A stretch of DNA of 64,000 nt from Jaapia argillacea MUCL 33604 (taxonomy: Eukaryota; Basidiomycota; Agaricomycetes; Jaapiales; Jaapiaceae), in NCBI GenBank assembly GCA_000697665.1, contig KL197717.1, positions 1 through 64,000 on the forward strand. Reading direction: 5' to 3'. A model generated the notes under the pieces. The model did not search any database. It saw only the letters and a list, made by a program, of their open reading frames with translations, and had not been told where the DNA came from. Both the position numbers and the translations under genes were made by a program. Below are positions 26,540-38,887 of this stretch, piece after piece; within the stretch, counting starts at the first letter, position 1, and each line of letters begins with the position of its first letter.

Positions 26540-28045
26540 ATGGAGAGCTCTCAGTATTTCGATGGTGAATCATAGGATCCAAACGTTTTCTACTTGAACT
26601 GACTTTGCTTCCCCACAACAGTCGTCATCGTGGGAGGGGGAACGGCTGGGTGTGCCACAGCCCTTTCTCTCGTCAGGTCCAAGCCAGACGCCACCATCCT
26701 TATCTTGGATGATGCAGACCCTATGTCATTCAAGGTGGGCTTCTCATTCCACCATTTCTTTGCCGTTAACTTCTGCTCAAATCAGATTGGAGAGTCACTC
26801 CCCGCTGATGCAAAACACATCCTGGCATATCTCTCACTGGAATTTCTCACCCAACTTTCCAAGGATATCTCTAACGGCTTGCACAAAAAGTGCACTGGTA
26901 ATGCCTCGGCTTGGGGGGCACCATGGCTGGAGGAAACCTATGCCATGATGAATCCTTTCAGGATGGGTTATCATCTAGATTGTGCAAAATTCGATCAAAG
27001 TTTGCGGGACGCAGTTGCTAGCACATTGAAATCGCCTAGTGGTGTTTCAAAGAGCATCTTCACGAGTGTCGAGAGACAAAGCAACCCTGAGCACTGGGTT
27101 ATATCTACCAGGGATCTCAACTCACAGGAACCGAAAGTCTTCACAGCATGCTGGGTCATTGATGCTTCTGGTCGCAAAGCCTCCCTTGCTCACAAGGTTT
27201 GTCCCTTGTAATCATGTGCTTCTACTTCACCTCTAATGTTCAATTCAGCTGGGTGCCAATACAGTGAAATCAGACTCCCTTCTGGTGTTCTATGCCCTCT
27301 TTGTTTCGCCCCCAACCACACAGGACCGCGACTACCACACTCTAATCGAATCCAGTGAGTCAGGGTGGTGGTATTCATCCCAACTTCCCAACAACCATTG
27401 CGTCGTCATCTATCACACAGATGACTCTGATCCATCATCGAGGGACACTCGCAAACTGGATGGTTTCTTGAACCTTTTATCCCACCAAACTACCTACATC
27501 TCTGCCTTGATTGCCGATGGAGAATACGATCTGGTTGTAGATGCCAAAGCCAGACAGCTGAGGTGTACTGCAGCCAGATCATCATACTTGGAGCCATTCC
27601 TGGATGCGGGAGACATTCTCAAGTGGTGTGCGGTGGGTGATGCCGCAATGGCATTTGATCCACTGTCGTCACAAGGAATGATAACAGCCCTGAAGATGGG
27701 AAGTCTTGTCAGTGATGTCGTGGCTCAGGATCTCCATGGCACCGAGGGGTTGGATATCACCTCCAAAATAACTGATGTCTATTCGCAAGTACACTCCAAG
27801 TATGAGAAGGAGAAGAGGTATTACTATAAACAGGTCATGAGATTTGATGGAGACTTCTGGAGAGTTCGAAGGTAGTTACGATCTCACCAATGAATTTCCC
27901 CTTCCTCTTCAGGTTTTACGTCTACAGGAGCTTGTCGCACGGTATACAACTTCATACAAGGGTCGCACTGGCAGACTCCCTCCCTTTGTCACGCATATTT
28001 GACAACTATGGATCAAGGATGAAAGGTGCAGCATCTGGAGAGTAA
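26540..28045 (+). CDS. LodB-like FAD-dependent oxidoreductase (tryptophan-halogenase-type flavoprotein)
   Basis: Five exons (26540-26564, 26622-26734, 26786-27196, 27249-27871, 27913-28045) join to 434 aa. The N-terminus, MESSQYFDVVIVGGGTAGCA, carries the FAD-binding GxGxxG fold. IGESLPADAKHIL matches the GESLP-type loop of halogenase-like flavoproteins. Other landmarks are FRMGYHLDCAKFDQSLRDAV, CWVIDASGRKA, ESGWWYSSQLPNN and the second FAD motif WCAVGDAAMAFDPLSSQGM. The lysine that marks true tryptophan halogenases could not be identified, so halogenation is not claimed. In bacteria LodB/GoxB proteins of this type are required to make the CTQ cofactor of LodA/GoxA. Here a LodA-like gene lies 8.3 kb downstream on the same strand, which supports that role. 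The last exon choice is less certain. Confidence 0.8.
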
Positions 28046-28164
28046 AATGTGCAGCATGTTGACAAAGATATACAGATACAGGGCAAGATATAGGGGTAGA
28101 GCACAAGAAGCATATGATCTCGTTTCGACACTATGTCACCAAGCCACAAAACTACACTGGTGCA

Positions 28165-29694
28165 CTAATTGCCCTCTTTCATTCCTGGCCAAGGAATTTG
28201 ACCAACAGAAAAGATGATAACCACCAGGGCCTCCTTCAAATCCCTGCTCGCGAGATTCATGGCTGCTGTCAGATGCTCCTCAATGGCCTTCAAGAGCTCC
28301 TCGGCAGCAAGGTTGGTATTGCCATGGGAATGAGTGCAATAGAATGAGAAGGTGGGAGCTGCATTCTCTTTCTTGTCGTTATTGAGCTCCTGTTACACAA
28401 GTATGTTTGAAATCGGGTTTAGGATATTGATCATTATAGCGTGGTTGTTGCCGATGAGTTGTCGACGGAGTATGGGATCTTCAACTTGCCAAGTCTTCTC
28501 GATGGTGGTGAGGAGGTAGCAATAAGCTGCATCAAAAGCGAGAGATAACTGCGGAGATGGTGAGTCAAATGTCCCAATGGATAAAGTCAAGTACAGGCTT
28601 ACCTGTAGTATCAATGGATGGCCTGTGTACATTTCATTCATAGGGGACTCAATGATGGGCCAGCACGTCCAATCCGTCCGCTTCCTATAGAGGTTGAGGA
28701 ACATCTGGTAGTGAGCCTGTGCATTCCCGACAGCACCCTTGCCTTGTCCAATAATTGTCTGTAAGGCCTTGTATGCGGTGTCTTGGTCCTTCACTCAGGT
28801 CATCATATCGTCAAAGAAGTCAATGCCGCTGAATTGCTTGTTGTAATTGCAGAAGCGTATGTACTTCTCTGACTGCTTGATCTCTGCACTCCAATCAGTG
28901 CAGAATGAATCTTTTTGTGTAAACAAGGCATACTCTCTTCTAGATCGCGATAAAACTCACCAATACTATTGTAATCAATCAAATCACCCATCCCAACCTT
29001 CATGCTTTCTTGTTCATGTGGTGCCAAGTCGGCACTCTTGTCCTCAGCACTGAGCTTCGGCAGTGCATTATAAGGTGCTTCGATCTATGGGAGGGGGAGA
29101 GAAGAGATAGGAAGGTAGTCCTGTAAGTAGGGAACGACAGGATGAACCTTTATAAAGGCCTCGAGGTTGCTCTTCTCACACCTCTCAAGAATAAGCGGGA
29201 TTTTTGAATAAAGGATCATGGGATCTGGTCCATATTTAGGTACAATGTCCTCTCTGTACAAGATAGGACCCTTCTCAACTGCCGTGAGGAGGTTTCCTGT
29301 GAGTGCGAGATGCAGCATCTCCTGGTGAACAACAACTGGATATGTTTTGGTCAATAATCTTGGGTCGAAATGGTAATGAGTTAAACTCGTACGACGTACC
29401 TGCAATGTGAGCCCTAGCTTGAGTACCAGGGCCTCTGTTGTCTTGCTTGATGCTATACATTGAGTATAGGTACAACTGGGGTGGATTAGACGTCAGAGGG
29501 GAATCGTGCGAAAGGAGTGGATGTGAGCTAACTGGTATGGTCGAGAGTTCAACGCAAATGGCCTGTCCCAACATTTGGAGGAGCTCTTGCTTGAAGATGA
29601 TCTTCTCCTTGTCAGTGGGAACAAAACCAAGGTCTGAGGCAGAATCAGTACTGAGAACTGGTGTAACATTGGGAACGGGTTTGACATTGGCCAT
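28165..29694 (-). pseudogene. Ferritin-like (iminophenyl-pyruvate dimer synthase/VioB type) gene, decayed
   Basis: From MANVKPVPNVTPVL at 29694, exons read KQELLQMLGQAICVELSTIP, LYLYSMYSIKQDN, VVHQEMLHLALTGNLLTAVE, PKYGPDPMILYSKIPLILER, SIGEFYRDLEE, NYNKQFSGIDFFDDMMT, RTDWTCWPIIESPMNEMYTG, QLSLAFDAAYCYLLTTIEKT and ILRRQLIGNNHAIMINILNP. The E...H-E-M-L-H pattern is the di-metal ligand signature of the ferritin-like domain of VioB/StaD-type enzymes, which act on 2-imino acids made by flavin amino-acid oxidases. The frame is interrupted by TGA at 28795-28797 and by a TAA just after NILV (stop near 28,393), beyond which homology continues (QELNNDKKENAAP, LLKAIEEHLTAAM). It is therefore probably a recent pseudogene. 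It converges on the flavoprotein gene. Confidence 0.75.
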
Positions 29695-32600
29695 GGCGGT
29701 TTGTGGGAAGCTACACTGAAGACGATGCGACAGAGGAGTTCAGCGATATGTGTACTGCTTGGGGGTAGGGCAGGGGGAAGTGGAGGGACCGGACTGACAA
29801 GGGTTCATCTTTATCTATTCCAACATAAGTAAGAGCAAGTTGAGATAAGCCTCCATTCAACCTGTAGCATGCGGCACAGGGAGGTGGGATGATTGGTGCA
29901 TGAAAGTTTCCAAACTGTCCAAGAATTGCCAGCTCCATCTTGCTCCCGCAGTTCAGGCACCCTTTGAACACCCTCGGATGGTTGATATCAGCACAAGTAT
30001 CTCAGTACATACTTAGTCGCTCAGGAATGGCACCAGTCTGACAGGAACAAGGTCCCAGTCTTTGAGTATAACACTATGGCACTGGCATAGTAGAGGACAC
30101 CAGCAAGCAAGCATATATGAAGCTTGTAGAGGTCATGGATGCGAAGCAATATGGGCAAAAGTGCTTGCGCTTTCCAGTCCCACAGTGTGGACTCTGCACT
30201 CAGGGAGAAAACTGAGGTGAGCTGTGATTCCCAGCAGGTTAGGAGTCAGACGACGCATCCAGCAAGGCTCGGATACCCCAGAACTAGGAGTCAGACGAAG
30301 TAGCTTGAGAAGGGCATCACATAGCATGAGAAGGATTGGTGTTGAAGTCAGGTTGGCAAAACAACTGCTGGTCTGAGTTCTTCTTGAAGGTGAAGGGGAA
30401 CAGGCTCCTTTGGGATTGCACCAAACCTATACAATACGAAGGATTCCATAGACGGGAGAGTTCTTGCTGATTGGTGAGCCTGGTGTTCCGTAGCTTCCGG
30501 AATTCGCAAGGGTCTGTAATAGCCAGTCCTCGAAGTCACCAGAGTCAGCTGAAAAGATGTGCACGTGCAGCCAGTCAGGCAATAGGCAAGTCATTGTAAG
30601 CACGGCATCACTTTTGTGATAGCTAAGGCTTCGAGGGAACGGAACGTGCTCGCCACTTATAAAAGGACCAAGATGGATGTAATGTGTCAGTTGCCAACCA
30701 AGGTGAGTTGCCTCCAATGCCGCGGCTGGTGCACGGTTGTTTGGCCAGTGTGACACATCACGGATCCTCACAAAGAGAATGGATGGTGTCAATGATTGTT
30801 TCATGGTGCTCAGAAAATTCGCTGAGTAGATGATAGAATTTTGGATTACTTTGTGATTGGACAGATATTGAAGCTGAACTTGGAATAGCCTAGGTGGACT
30901 AGGGTCACCGTGTCACGCCTTTGTCTTGTTTTGTGTAGGGTAGGATTTGGAAGGGGGCTAGAGGACCAAGGGTAGATGTGATGTCTAAATGGGCAGTGCG
31001 ATTTGGCAGCACCTGACATGGCATCTGGATTCCACCAGCTTTATCCAGCCGCACCGCACTCACCGTACCGTCTACAATTTGGATCAACAGACGAGCGCCA
31101 GTGAACCGTTGTTTCATTCGTCCAAAGAACCATAGACCAGGAATGAGCTGTTCAAGGCTTATCTGCATGTCTTGAGCAGATTGGGTGGATGGAGTGATAG
31201 GTTGGGGAAGTTGATCAAGAGAAACTGACAACATGTATGGGATAATGGAATGAGTCACTAGTGTTGGTAGCAGGTCCATTGCTGATGGTGGCGATGGGAC
31301 AATAGCAAGGGATAGTAGTGCATGTGGGATTTCGATATCAAATATTAATGCCAGTTGTAGTCAGTGTAACCCTAGACGAGAAGCCCAAGGTTGTAGAGGT
31401 AGAATAATTGTGCAAGTGTTGAAAATGGCACTTCATGATGGTGACCATAACCCGTAGAAATGCAATCCATGGCAGTGAAGACCACAGGTAGATCAGAGGA
31501 TCGACTGGGTGGTCAATAAAATTAGCAAGTCTTGAGAATGATGGTAGCTGAAAGAGCAAGTATTCGGATTGAGCTGAGAGTAGACAATAATATTGGCGTT
31601 GGTGGGTAACAAAGCATTGTGTGAGAATTGATGGCAGAGGTTGTTGGATTGCTGCTGAGATAGATATGGGATGGGGGGTGAGTTTGTGTGGAGGTCATAA
31701 ACATGTGTTTGGGGTGAAGGCAATGAGAGAGATGGATGTGACATGTATTTGGTATCATGATGTCTTGAGATGAAGATAGTAGTCAGCCCATTTTGATTGG
31801 AGATGGGAGGTTTGGTCACCAATTGGTGAGAACATGCATATGACTGCGTTGTGAGTGGGATATTGAGAAGCGCCAGAGGTGATAAGTCACTTTGATTACT
31901 CTGATATAGCGCAGATATGAATAGCTCACAGGTGTTCTGTTTGTTTCATTTAGGATGTTGCTTTCCAAGAGCTTTAGGATTCACTATCGAACATATGGCA
32001 GAGCCATTAATTTGAGGGAGCCAAAGCCATGAAATGTTCACGTTCACGAAAATCGTGTAAGGTTGTTGAGGGTGATGAGTGGAGTGTGAGTGTCGATATT
32101 GATCAAATTGAATGTTTGACCGCAGAGTGACAATGAGTGGGAGTATGGGATACACGGAGGACAGGGTAAACCAGCCAAAACCGAGAGGAGATCGGCATGA
32201 TGTGAACAAGATGCAGGGGGTTAATGTTGAGCTATTGAGGATGACAGCCAGAGAGGTGTCATCCTGAAATGTTTGCGCCTGCAAGAGAGCAAATAGCTAT
32301 CCAACTTCAGAATTGGAATGGAGCAAGTGTTTTGAACACTGAAATAGTCGAGAGAAGAGAGGAGATCGCATACAAAATTGCGAGCAGACAGGTGGTGCGA
32401 GGCTCCAAGGATATTTACTTGATTCTCTTGGACGGCTCAATTGAGAGTGTGGACAATGAGCAATTGAGGTCCATAAAGATACCGTCGAGCAGATTAGTAT
32501 CTGTTGGTATTCAGTTGCTTTCGCAGGCCTCAGATGAATAAGTGAGATTGCAGCGACTGGGAGCCTGCAAGTGGTGGTAGTTAGAGCACTCGAGTCTCTG

Positions 32601-33489
32601 ACATGTCATACAGGGGAGTAGCTGCATAGGACAACATGTACATCACAAGGTCGCATGCTGAACAATCGCTGTGCGCAATACGATGAGCCGTGGACGAGCG
32701 AAGATACTAATACACCAGTTTAAATGGACGTGGTAGAGATGGCATCAAGGGGGACTTGGAGCCTCTTGAAGCAATAGGACATCCATACTGAGAGTGTCGA
32801 TGTATGGGAACACACTGACAGCAGAGAGGGTAGCAGCAGATGTTAATGTGTGAACCGAGAGGTATCATACTGGATCAGTGAGGACCCTCCACGTCCGACT
32901 AGTTGGGTGGTTGGTCAACGACTATGGGGTGGCGGAATGAGAGGTGAAGCTATGAGCCCATAAGTAGGGGCTGTCTAGATGCCCATGGGCAAGGGGGAAG
33001 CACAGGAATTGGGCTTGTAAAGTTTGGCATGTAGTATTGCCAGGAGCGGGGTCTTGGCGGTCGATAAGAGATGATGATAACCAACATGAAGCCAGCCACT
33101 CATATGAATCTCGAGGTTGCAAGGTGATAGCTATTGGGGGAGGATGTCAGATGCTTATTTCAAGAGTGGAGATGATCAAGTGTCGGAGATGGTTAGGTAT
33201 GTTGTCCATAGGGTAGACGTGGCGCGCGCAGCTGCTGAGTAGGTCAGGTCAACTTCTGGTTGAGAGCGAAGAGGTAACGAGTAGCTTTTATAGTGAGGAG
33301 GGTAGCAGTTACACAGATAGCAGAGAGTAGATGGGGGCAAATGAATTGGTAGTGAAGATGTTGACCAAGGTGATAATATACACAAGATCATTTCAATTGA
33401 AAGTAGAGATTGTAGCGGAGGCAGTGGCATTGACATTGATTGCAATTGCGAAAACGAGGCTGCGGACATTGCAGCTGCTTGAGTCAACG

Positions 33490-33650
33490 GTGTAGCGGAG
33501 ATGTAGCAGTAGCAGTAGCAGTAGTGGTGGGGGTAGCAATAGCAGTAGCAGTAGCAGTAGGGGAAGGGGTAGGGGTAGCGATAGTAGTAGCGGTAGCAGT
33601 AGCAAGGATGTTAGCAATAGTGGTGGCCAGGCTGGTAGCAATAGCAGGAG
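33490..33650. repeat. GTAGCA-type microsatellite
   Basis: A run built mainly from AGTAGC/GTAGCA units with interruptions (GTAGCAGTAGCAGTAGCAGT and similar). It creates artificial open frames rich in Val-Ala on + and Thr-Ala on -. Confidence 0.85.
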
Positions 33651-34299
33651 CAAGATGGTACTGGTAGCTATGACAGTTCCTTTGCACAAAAATTTGTTCC
33701 CGTGCCCCACGCCATAAATCCTGCGTGCACTGTACAAACTCAACTGCGCTGTATTAGATACACCTGAAATTCTTGAAGTCTCCATCCTCCGAGACACTGC
33801 TGGCCTTTTGGGTGGTCAATTTAGGCCCATAAGCTTTCTTGAAATCGAATTAAATAGGTGTCTTAAAATTCATAGGTATTTCTGAATGAACGGCTTCTTT
33901 CGGGAATTGCCGGATATCCCAAATATGGAAATGTCTCACCTATCTTCGGAAGTTCAATTTATGACCAAAGTCACCAAACCATTCTCACAATCTCGTTTCT
34001 TGTTTGCCTCCCCAAGCCCAACGTTTGGACGACGATGCTCGTCCCTGCTTGTGTATGGGCCTATCATCTCTTATCAATTGTGATTTCCTTTGCTTTTTCT
34101 GATATGACACACACTTGTCACCCTCCCAGTTTCGATGATGATATGGAGCATTGTGTTTGTTCAGACGAAGTTGGAATAGCAGGAGAGGTTCGAGATTTGT
34201 ACTGGTATCACTTAACTAGCCTGGTAAGTCCCATTCTATCTCCTTTTCAGAGACCCTTAGCTCCTGGTAACTCATTCTCCCCAGCTCCACTCACCCCGG

Positions 34300-34510
34300 A
34301 ACCTCCACTCACCCATCCATCCATCCATCCACTCCCCTTCTCCCCCTCACCTTCTCCCCCTCACCTTCTCCCCCTCCCCTTCTCTCCCTCCCCTTCTCCC
34401 CCTCCCCTTCTCCCCCTCCCCTTTCCCCCCTCCCTCTCCCCATCCCCCTCTCCTCTTCCTTTCCCCCATCCCCTCACTCATCTCATCCCCATCCCCCCTC
34501 CCCCTCATCC
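34300..34510. repeat. Polypyrimidine (CCCTTCTCC)n low-complexity tract
   Basis: About 200 bp almost purely C/T on +, with CCCTCACCTTCTCC and CCCTCCCCTTCTCC units and an ATCC run at its left side (CCATCCATCCATCC). It resembles an expanded minisatellite and makes a spurious Pro-Ser frame. Confidence 0.85.
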
Positions 34511-36339
34511 ACCCAATTATCTGTTTATTAATTCCTGGGATTGTATGTAACCTAGTGGCATAGATATCATGTTATTATCAATTCCGAGTTTATACAACCT
34601 CTATTTAACTCGAATTTAAGAGAGATCATCGGCCCGTCATAGGTAGCAGTACCACGGGGTGTCGCGCTTAGTAGGTAGTGGCTCCGAAACCAATAGATTG
34701 GGCCAATGAGAAGTCAGGAACAGACGCGTAAGTATTGGACTTGAATCGAAAGGAGATCAAGGCTGACCTTCACGTGAGATCATGATATCAGGTGAAACGG
34801 ATCTCAGGCGGCCACGCCAGGTGACTGTAGTCCATGGATTGAAGGTCTTAGCGGGTCGCTAACGTGCTGGATATTCGAATATAGCATCTTGAAGATGGTC
34901 GTTCGGCACGAGAGCCGGATTTGAGGTAGATATTGTGGTGTCATGAAGGCAGCTTCCGACAGCGGGACATGCACCTTTTGGGGGGGGGAGGGGTTCCAAT
35001 GGATACGAGTATCAATCTTTAGTGGTGTCGTTACGCTACAGAGGAGGGTCGATGCTACGAGGCAGGGGAGATTCGATGGCCTCGAGGGTCTGGTGCGCAG
35101 GTGAATGGCGGCGGGAGGTGGGTGGTTGGCTAGGGCAGGTCTTTCCGTCGAAAACCGACAACCCCTGTTCCTCGTCACCTCAGCTGTGCTCTAGCCTATA
35201 CTGAGTTCTTACCCTCTCCTCTTGGCCTCGTCTCCAATTTAGAAGCGGGAGGGCTTCCGACCAAGGTTTACGTTGCCGGACCCTGGTGCATGCTGTCCAG
35301 ATAGCCGTTTGTAGAGATGGGAAGGGACAGCGAGACCAGAGGACGCGGCATCGAAGTTGGTAGATGGTGTGGAGCGCAGCGTAGTTAGGTGGAGACTTTG
35401 CAGAATATCGAACGCGACAACGTGAGCAGGTAAAATTTTTCAGGATGATGAAAATACGTGAGATGAACCAGGTTGTGCTTGTGTTGTATGATAGATCCAG
35501 AGTAGTGCAGAAAGAAAAGAAAACAGCAGAGCCCGACAGGCTATGCTGCAGGCTGTAGGCAGGCGTCGTCGCGGTACGATGAGTTTCGTGCCGCGCCTGC
35601 CGCTCGCTCAAAGACGAAGTTCTATTCCTTCCCTCGTGCCTCACTACGTAATAGAACTGCAAAATAACAGCACACCCCTCACCTGCTCACACTGCTTGTC
35701 AATGGTGCCCCCTGGCATGCCAGGAACTCGATGAAACATCACGTTCCTTGATCAATTCGGTTCTACGCATATCGTCGTGTTGTCTACCCCCCTTTTCTTA
35801 TCAGCTGGAGGCACTGCTAGTGTCAGCCTCGCTGGTGTCCTGCTGCTTAGTCCAGTCAGTCGTGGGTTCATATCTTCCATGTCGAAAAGTTCAGCACAAC
35901 CAATTGTACTGCGGTTTGACCCTCATGCGAACACGGGTCTCCACTGTAGATACCCAAATGTGGTTTCTCAGGTACGTTGATGCACCGCACAATCAGCTTC
36001 CATCCCCTCTAACATTGGAGAGTTGCAGCCCAGACATAGCGATGACCATATCATGTGTGCTGACAGTTTTGAGGAACTTCTTTGAGGGTGCTGTCAAGCG
36101 CAAGGTTCCTTGGTACCATTGGCTTTGTCAAGTCGGAAATAATGGATCCCCGACTCTCTCAACCATCCGACGATTCCCCCCACTTGAGCGTATTGGAAGC
36201 CCCCTTGTGTGGTACCCTCTTCGCGGCGTCTTGTCAACTCCGTGCCCCTCGATTGGTTGCACATGCAAAGGTGCACGAACCTTGCCACGATCCGACATAT
36301 AAGTATTCACCAACCTGTCGACCTTCGTCCTCACCCATC

Positions 36340-38717
36340 ATGGAAACTTTCAACCCCTTCGAAGTCGCTAGCGTCAAGATCTTTCCACCCATCGGAGTCG
36401 CTCGAGTTGGCGACTCAGGGTTCGATCTCGAGGCCGGCAGGGATGACGGTCACATCCAGTTTTTCGTGCCTTCCGAAATACCTGGCGTCGAGGAACTTCC
36501 CCCTGAACTACAGGGTAACTTCAGAGATGAAATGTTTCGTATCAAGCGACAGGTAATTTTGACTCCGCGTTATACCTTCTCATTTTGACATCGCCTTCCA
36601 GGCCGTGCGTTTCCACGTGTATGCGTACGACGCTAGCGGCAAGATTCTCGGGGAAGTGACGACTTCGAATGGCTTCAGTATCGCCTGGAAGGTTCACGTT
36701 GTTAACTCCAAGGGGTCATTTACCGAGTTCAAGGGTATGTGGCCTTGCTCGTCGCCACTTTTCTTTAGAATTCCCCTTGACCCATTTCCCACTCTGATCA
36801 GGAAAGTACAAAACGCCCACGACCGCCCGTCGTAATCCTGATGTCCAAGCTGATGTCGTGCGTATCTTCAACGGTATCTTATATTCATATCCTCACGTCT
36901 ACCTCAGCCAAATCTCGATGACCGCGATCGTCTGATCGTCGATCCGGGCGTCCAAACCATCATCGCCGACCCCCGCCTAGGCCAACTTCACCCACCTGTA
37001 AAGCTCACTGGCGATTTTTTCGGGTCCAGGGACACGGCCACCAAAGTCAGCCTTGGGGAAATTCGCACAGATGAGCGAGGTCGTCTCGTGTTCATAGGTG
37101 GAGCGGGGTATTCCCGTTGCATTTCGCATCCCGACAAGCCCCATTACCAGCCCGATATCGTTTCGGAGTTTGACAGCATTGATTGGGTTGACAATGTGTG
37201 TGACGGATGGGTCGATGCCACAGTTACCTTTTCAGGCTTGGCCACACCGGCCCTGAAGCTCAAGCGTAAGCCACTTCACTCCAACCCAGTGTACTGGGCT
37301 GACGGGGCTACCTGCTCAGACTCCAAGGATTGCATTTCGAAGCACAGGAGAAGGCAACAGTACTCTCGTCACCTCCCAAGTTTGCGTGGGGTATCAATTC
37401 GCCGACAAATCTCTACGACATTATCGAAGATATATATCACTCGACCAGCGGTTGGAAAGACCATGCCGGCGCACAGTTCTATGAAGATATCTGGCCGGTG
37501 CTTTATGGGACATACGCCATATCTTGGGTCCACGACAAGGCTTATCAAGGTCACGGTATGTTTCTTCTCCTTATTCCCGCGAAGTGAATTTGACGATTGT
37601 TTCTTAGGACCTTTGGGCAAGGGAAATTTCCTGCTGATGCAGAAGGACCTTGCCGAGCCTGAGACCGACGTGCCGCCATCGCCTGATGTTTCCAAACGTC
37701 GGATCCTCCGCGAATTCATTTTTGGACGACTGAGAAAACCAAACTACGAAGACCCAACTCAAGCATCGACGAAGTTCATGCCACGTCTGTCCGGCGATGA
37801 GTGAGTTAATTTAGATCTCATTGTATGCGCCGACCCTGAAAGTGTGGAATAGTGGCGATTCAATGGAGCCCGGCGAGCCGCTCAGACCTGGCGAACCTAT
37901 CAAGAGGTTCACTGCGTTAACTGGGTTGCAGTACTCTCGATTCGAGACTTGGAAGCAAGGGAATTTCAAGGCAGACGAACCTCTCTGGACGAAATATAAG
38001 AAGATTGAAGATGTTCCTATTGCATTTCAGCCTGCACTCTTGACACGCGCTGCTCTCGAACACACTATAGGGGATTCACTTCACCCTGGGATCGAAGTGC
38101 ATTGGATAGCGAAGGATCCAAAACTTTACATCCTCCCGGACCCAATCAACATTCAGAAGATTCCAGATCCTTACCCAGAACCGCCTTTCCGCTTCAATTA
38201 CAAATCCTTGAAGCCTGGTCACCTCTCCAGGGGGCTTAGTCTCCCGTGGCAAAGCGACTTTGATCTTTGCAACACTCATTGGTAAGTTTCCTGTTTCCTA
38301 AAGTGAGACAGTCATTTTGATGGGTTTCCGTAGGTGGCCGTCGGCTCGACCTGACGATGCTATCAATATCATGAACTGGAAAGCCCCCCCTGCGTTGTCG
38401 GATGATGAATTTGTCAGGATGATATCGGATAAGAGGAAGCAGTGGGATCGTGGCACCCGCGTCACTCCAGACTGTAAGTTTGGAGAAATTCCGTGGTAGG
38501 GTCTGTCTCTTATTGACCAATGACCACTATAGATCCTTCGGAGTATTACCCGGGAAGCACAGATATGATCCGTTACTGGCAGAAGTTGGGTTTCGTATCC
38601 AAGCATGAAGGTTTCTCAGTCGGAGGGTTCCCCGTTTGGCTTGAGCGTGAGCGCCTACGGATCAACAACAAAGCTGGTGATGGGCCTGTCAACTTCGACA
38701 TGCCACTTGCACTGTGA
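36340..38717 (+). CDS. LodA/GoxA-like CTQ-dependent amine or amino-acid oxidase
   Basis: Nine exons (36340-36552, 36602-36734, 36802-36857, 36908-37265, 37328-37555, 37608-37800, 37853-38281, 38334-38473, 38533-38717) join in frame to 644 aa. LodA landmarks: IFPPIGVARVGDSG at the N-terminus, FRIKRQAVRFHVYAYD, GEIRTDERGRLVFIGGAGYS, DSIDWVDNVCDGWVDATV, SSPPKFAWGINS, MPRLSGDDGD, and LPWQSDFDLC followed by THWWPSARPDD. In bacterial LodA the cofactor is a cross-link of Cys516 and Trp581, 65 residues apart. Here Cys of FDLC and Trp of RYWQKLGFV are 66 apart. Known members deaminate lysine or glycine, giving H2O2; the fungal substrate cannot be read from sequence. There is no signal peptide. It is intact, unlike its ferritin-like neighbour. 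Confidence 0.85.
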
Positions 38718-38887
38718 GGCTTACGCCCACTGCTCAGGGGAAAGGTTGTTGGTACTTGTAAACTGTGAGCATAGCTTTCGTGATCGGTGATGTATGAGTG
38801 GGGACGCGTCGTGATGTATGATGGTCCTTACTTTTTATATATGCGTATGGTTTCGAAGATGATCTGTCAAAGGAAGCTACAGCTATG

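Larger units (their letters stand above)
29695..36339. other. Gene-poor, repeat-rich 6.6-kb stretch
   Basis: No gene is supported. The longest plausible frames are - strand 30804-30427 (HIHLGPFIS-like, DSGDFEDWLLQTLANSG) and 31279-30905 (ARLLIQIVDGTVSAVRLDK), + strand 32269-32541 (90 aa, VVRGSKDIYLILLDGSIESV) and - strand 35662-35180. None has a recognised domain. The stretch contains the two low-complexity tracts listed separately. I looked for inverted or direct repeats at its ends and for reverse-transcriptase or transposase motifs and saw none, so its origin is unknown; decayed mobile DNA is plausible. Confidence 0.4.

Noticed and set aside
26540-28045. True tryptophan halogenase
   Set aside because: The FAD motifs fit the superfamily, but the halogenase-specific lysine and WxWxIP motif were not found; LodB-like is the more careful name given the LodA-like neighbour.
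33393-33797. Val-Ala and Thr-Ala rich frames on both strands
   Set aside because: They arise from the GTAGCA microsatellite and are open in several frames at once.
34035-34550. 171-codon frame rich in Pro and Ser on +
   Set aside because: It is the translation of a polypyrimidine low-complexity tract; no complex sequence supports a protein.
36082-36339. N-terminal extension of the LodA-like protein from upstream ATGs
   Set aside because: The in-frame upstream stretch shows no LodA similarity, and METFNPFEVASVKIFPPIG at 36340 is a normal family start.
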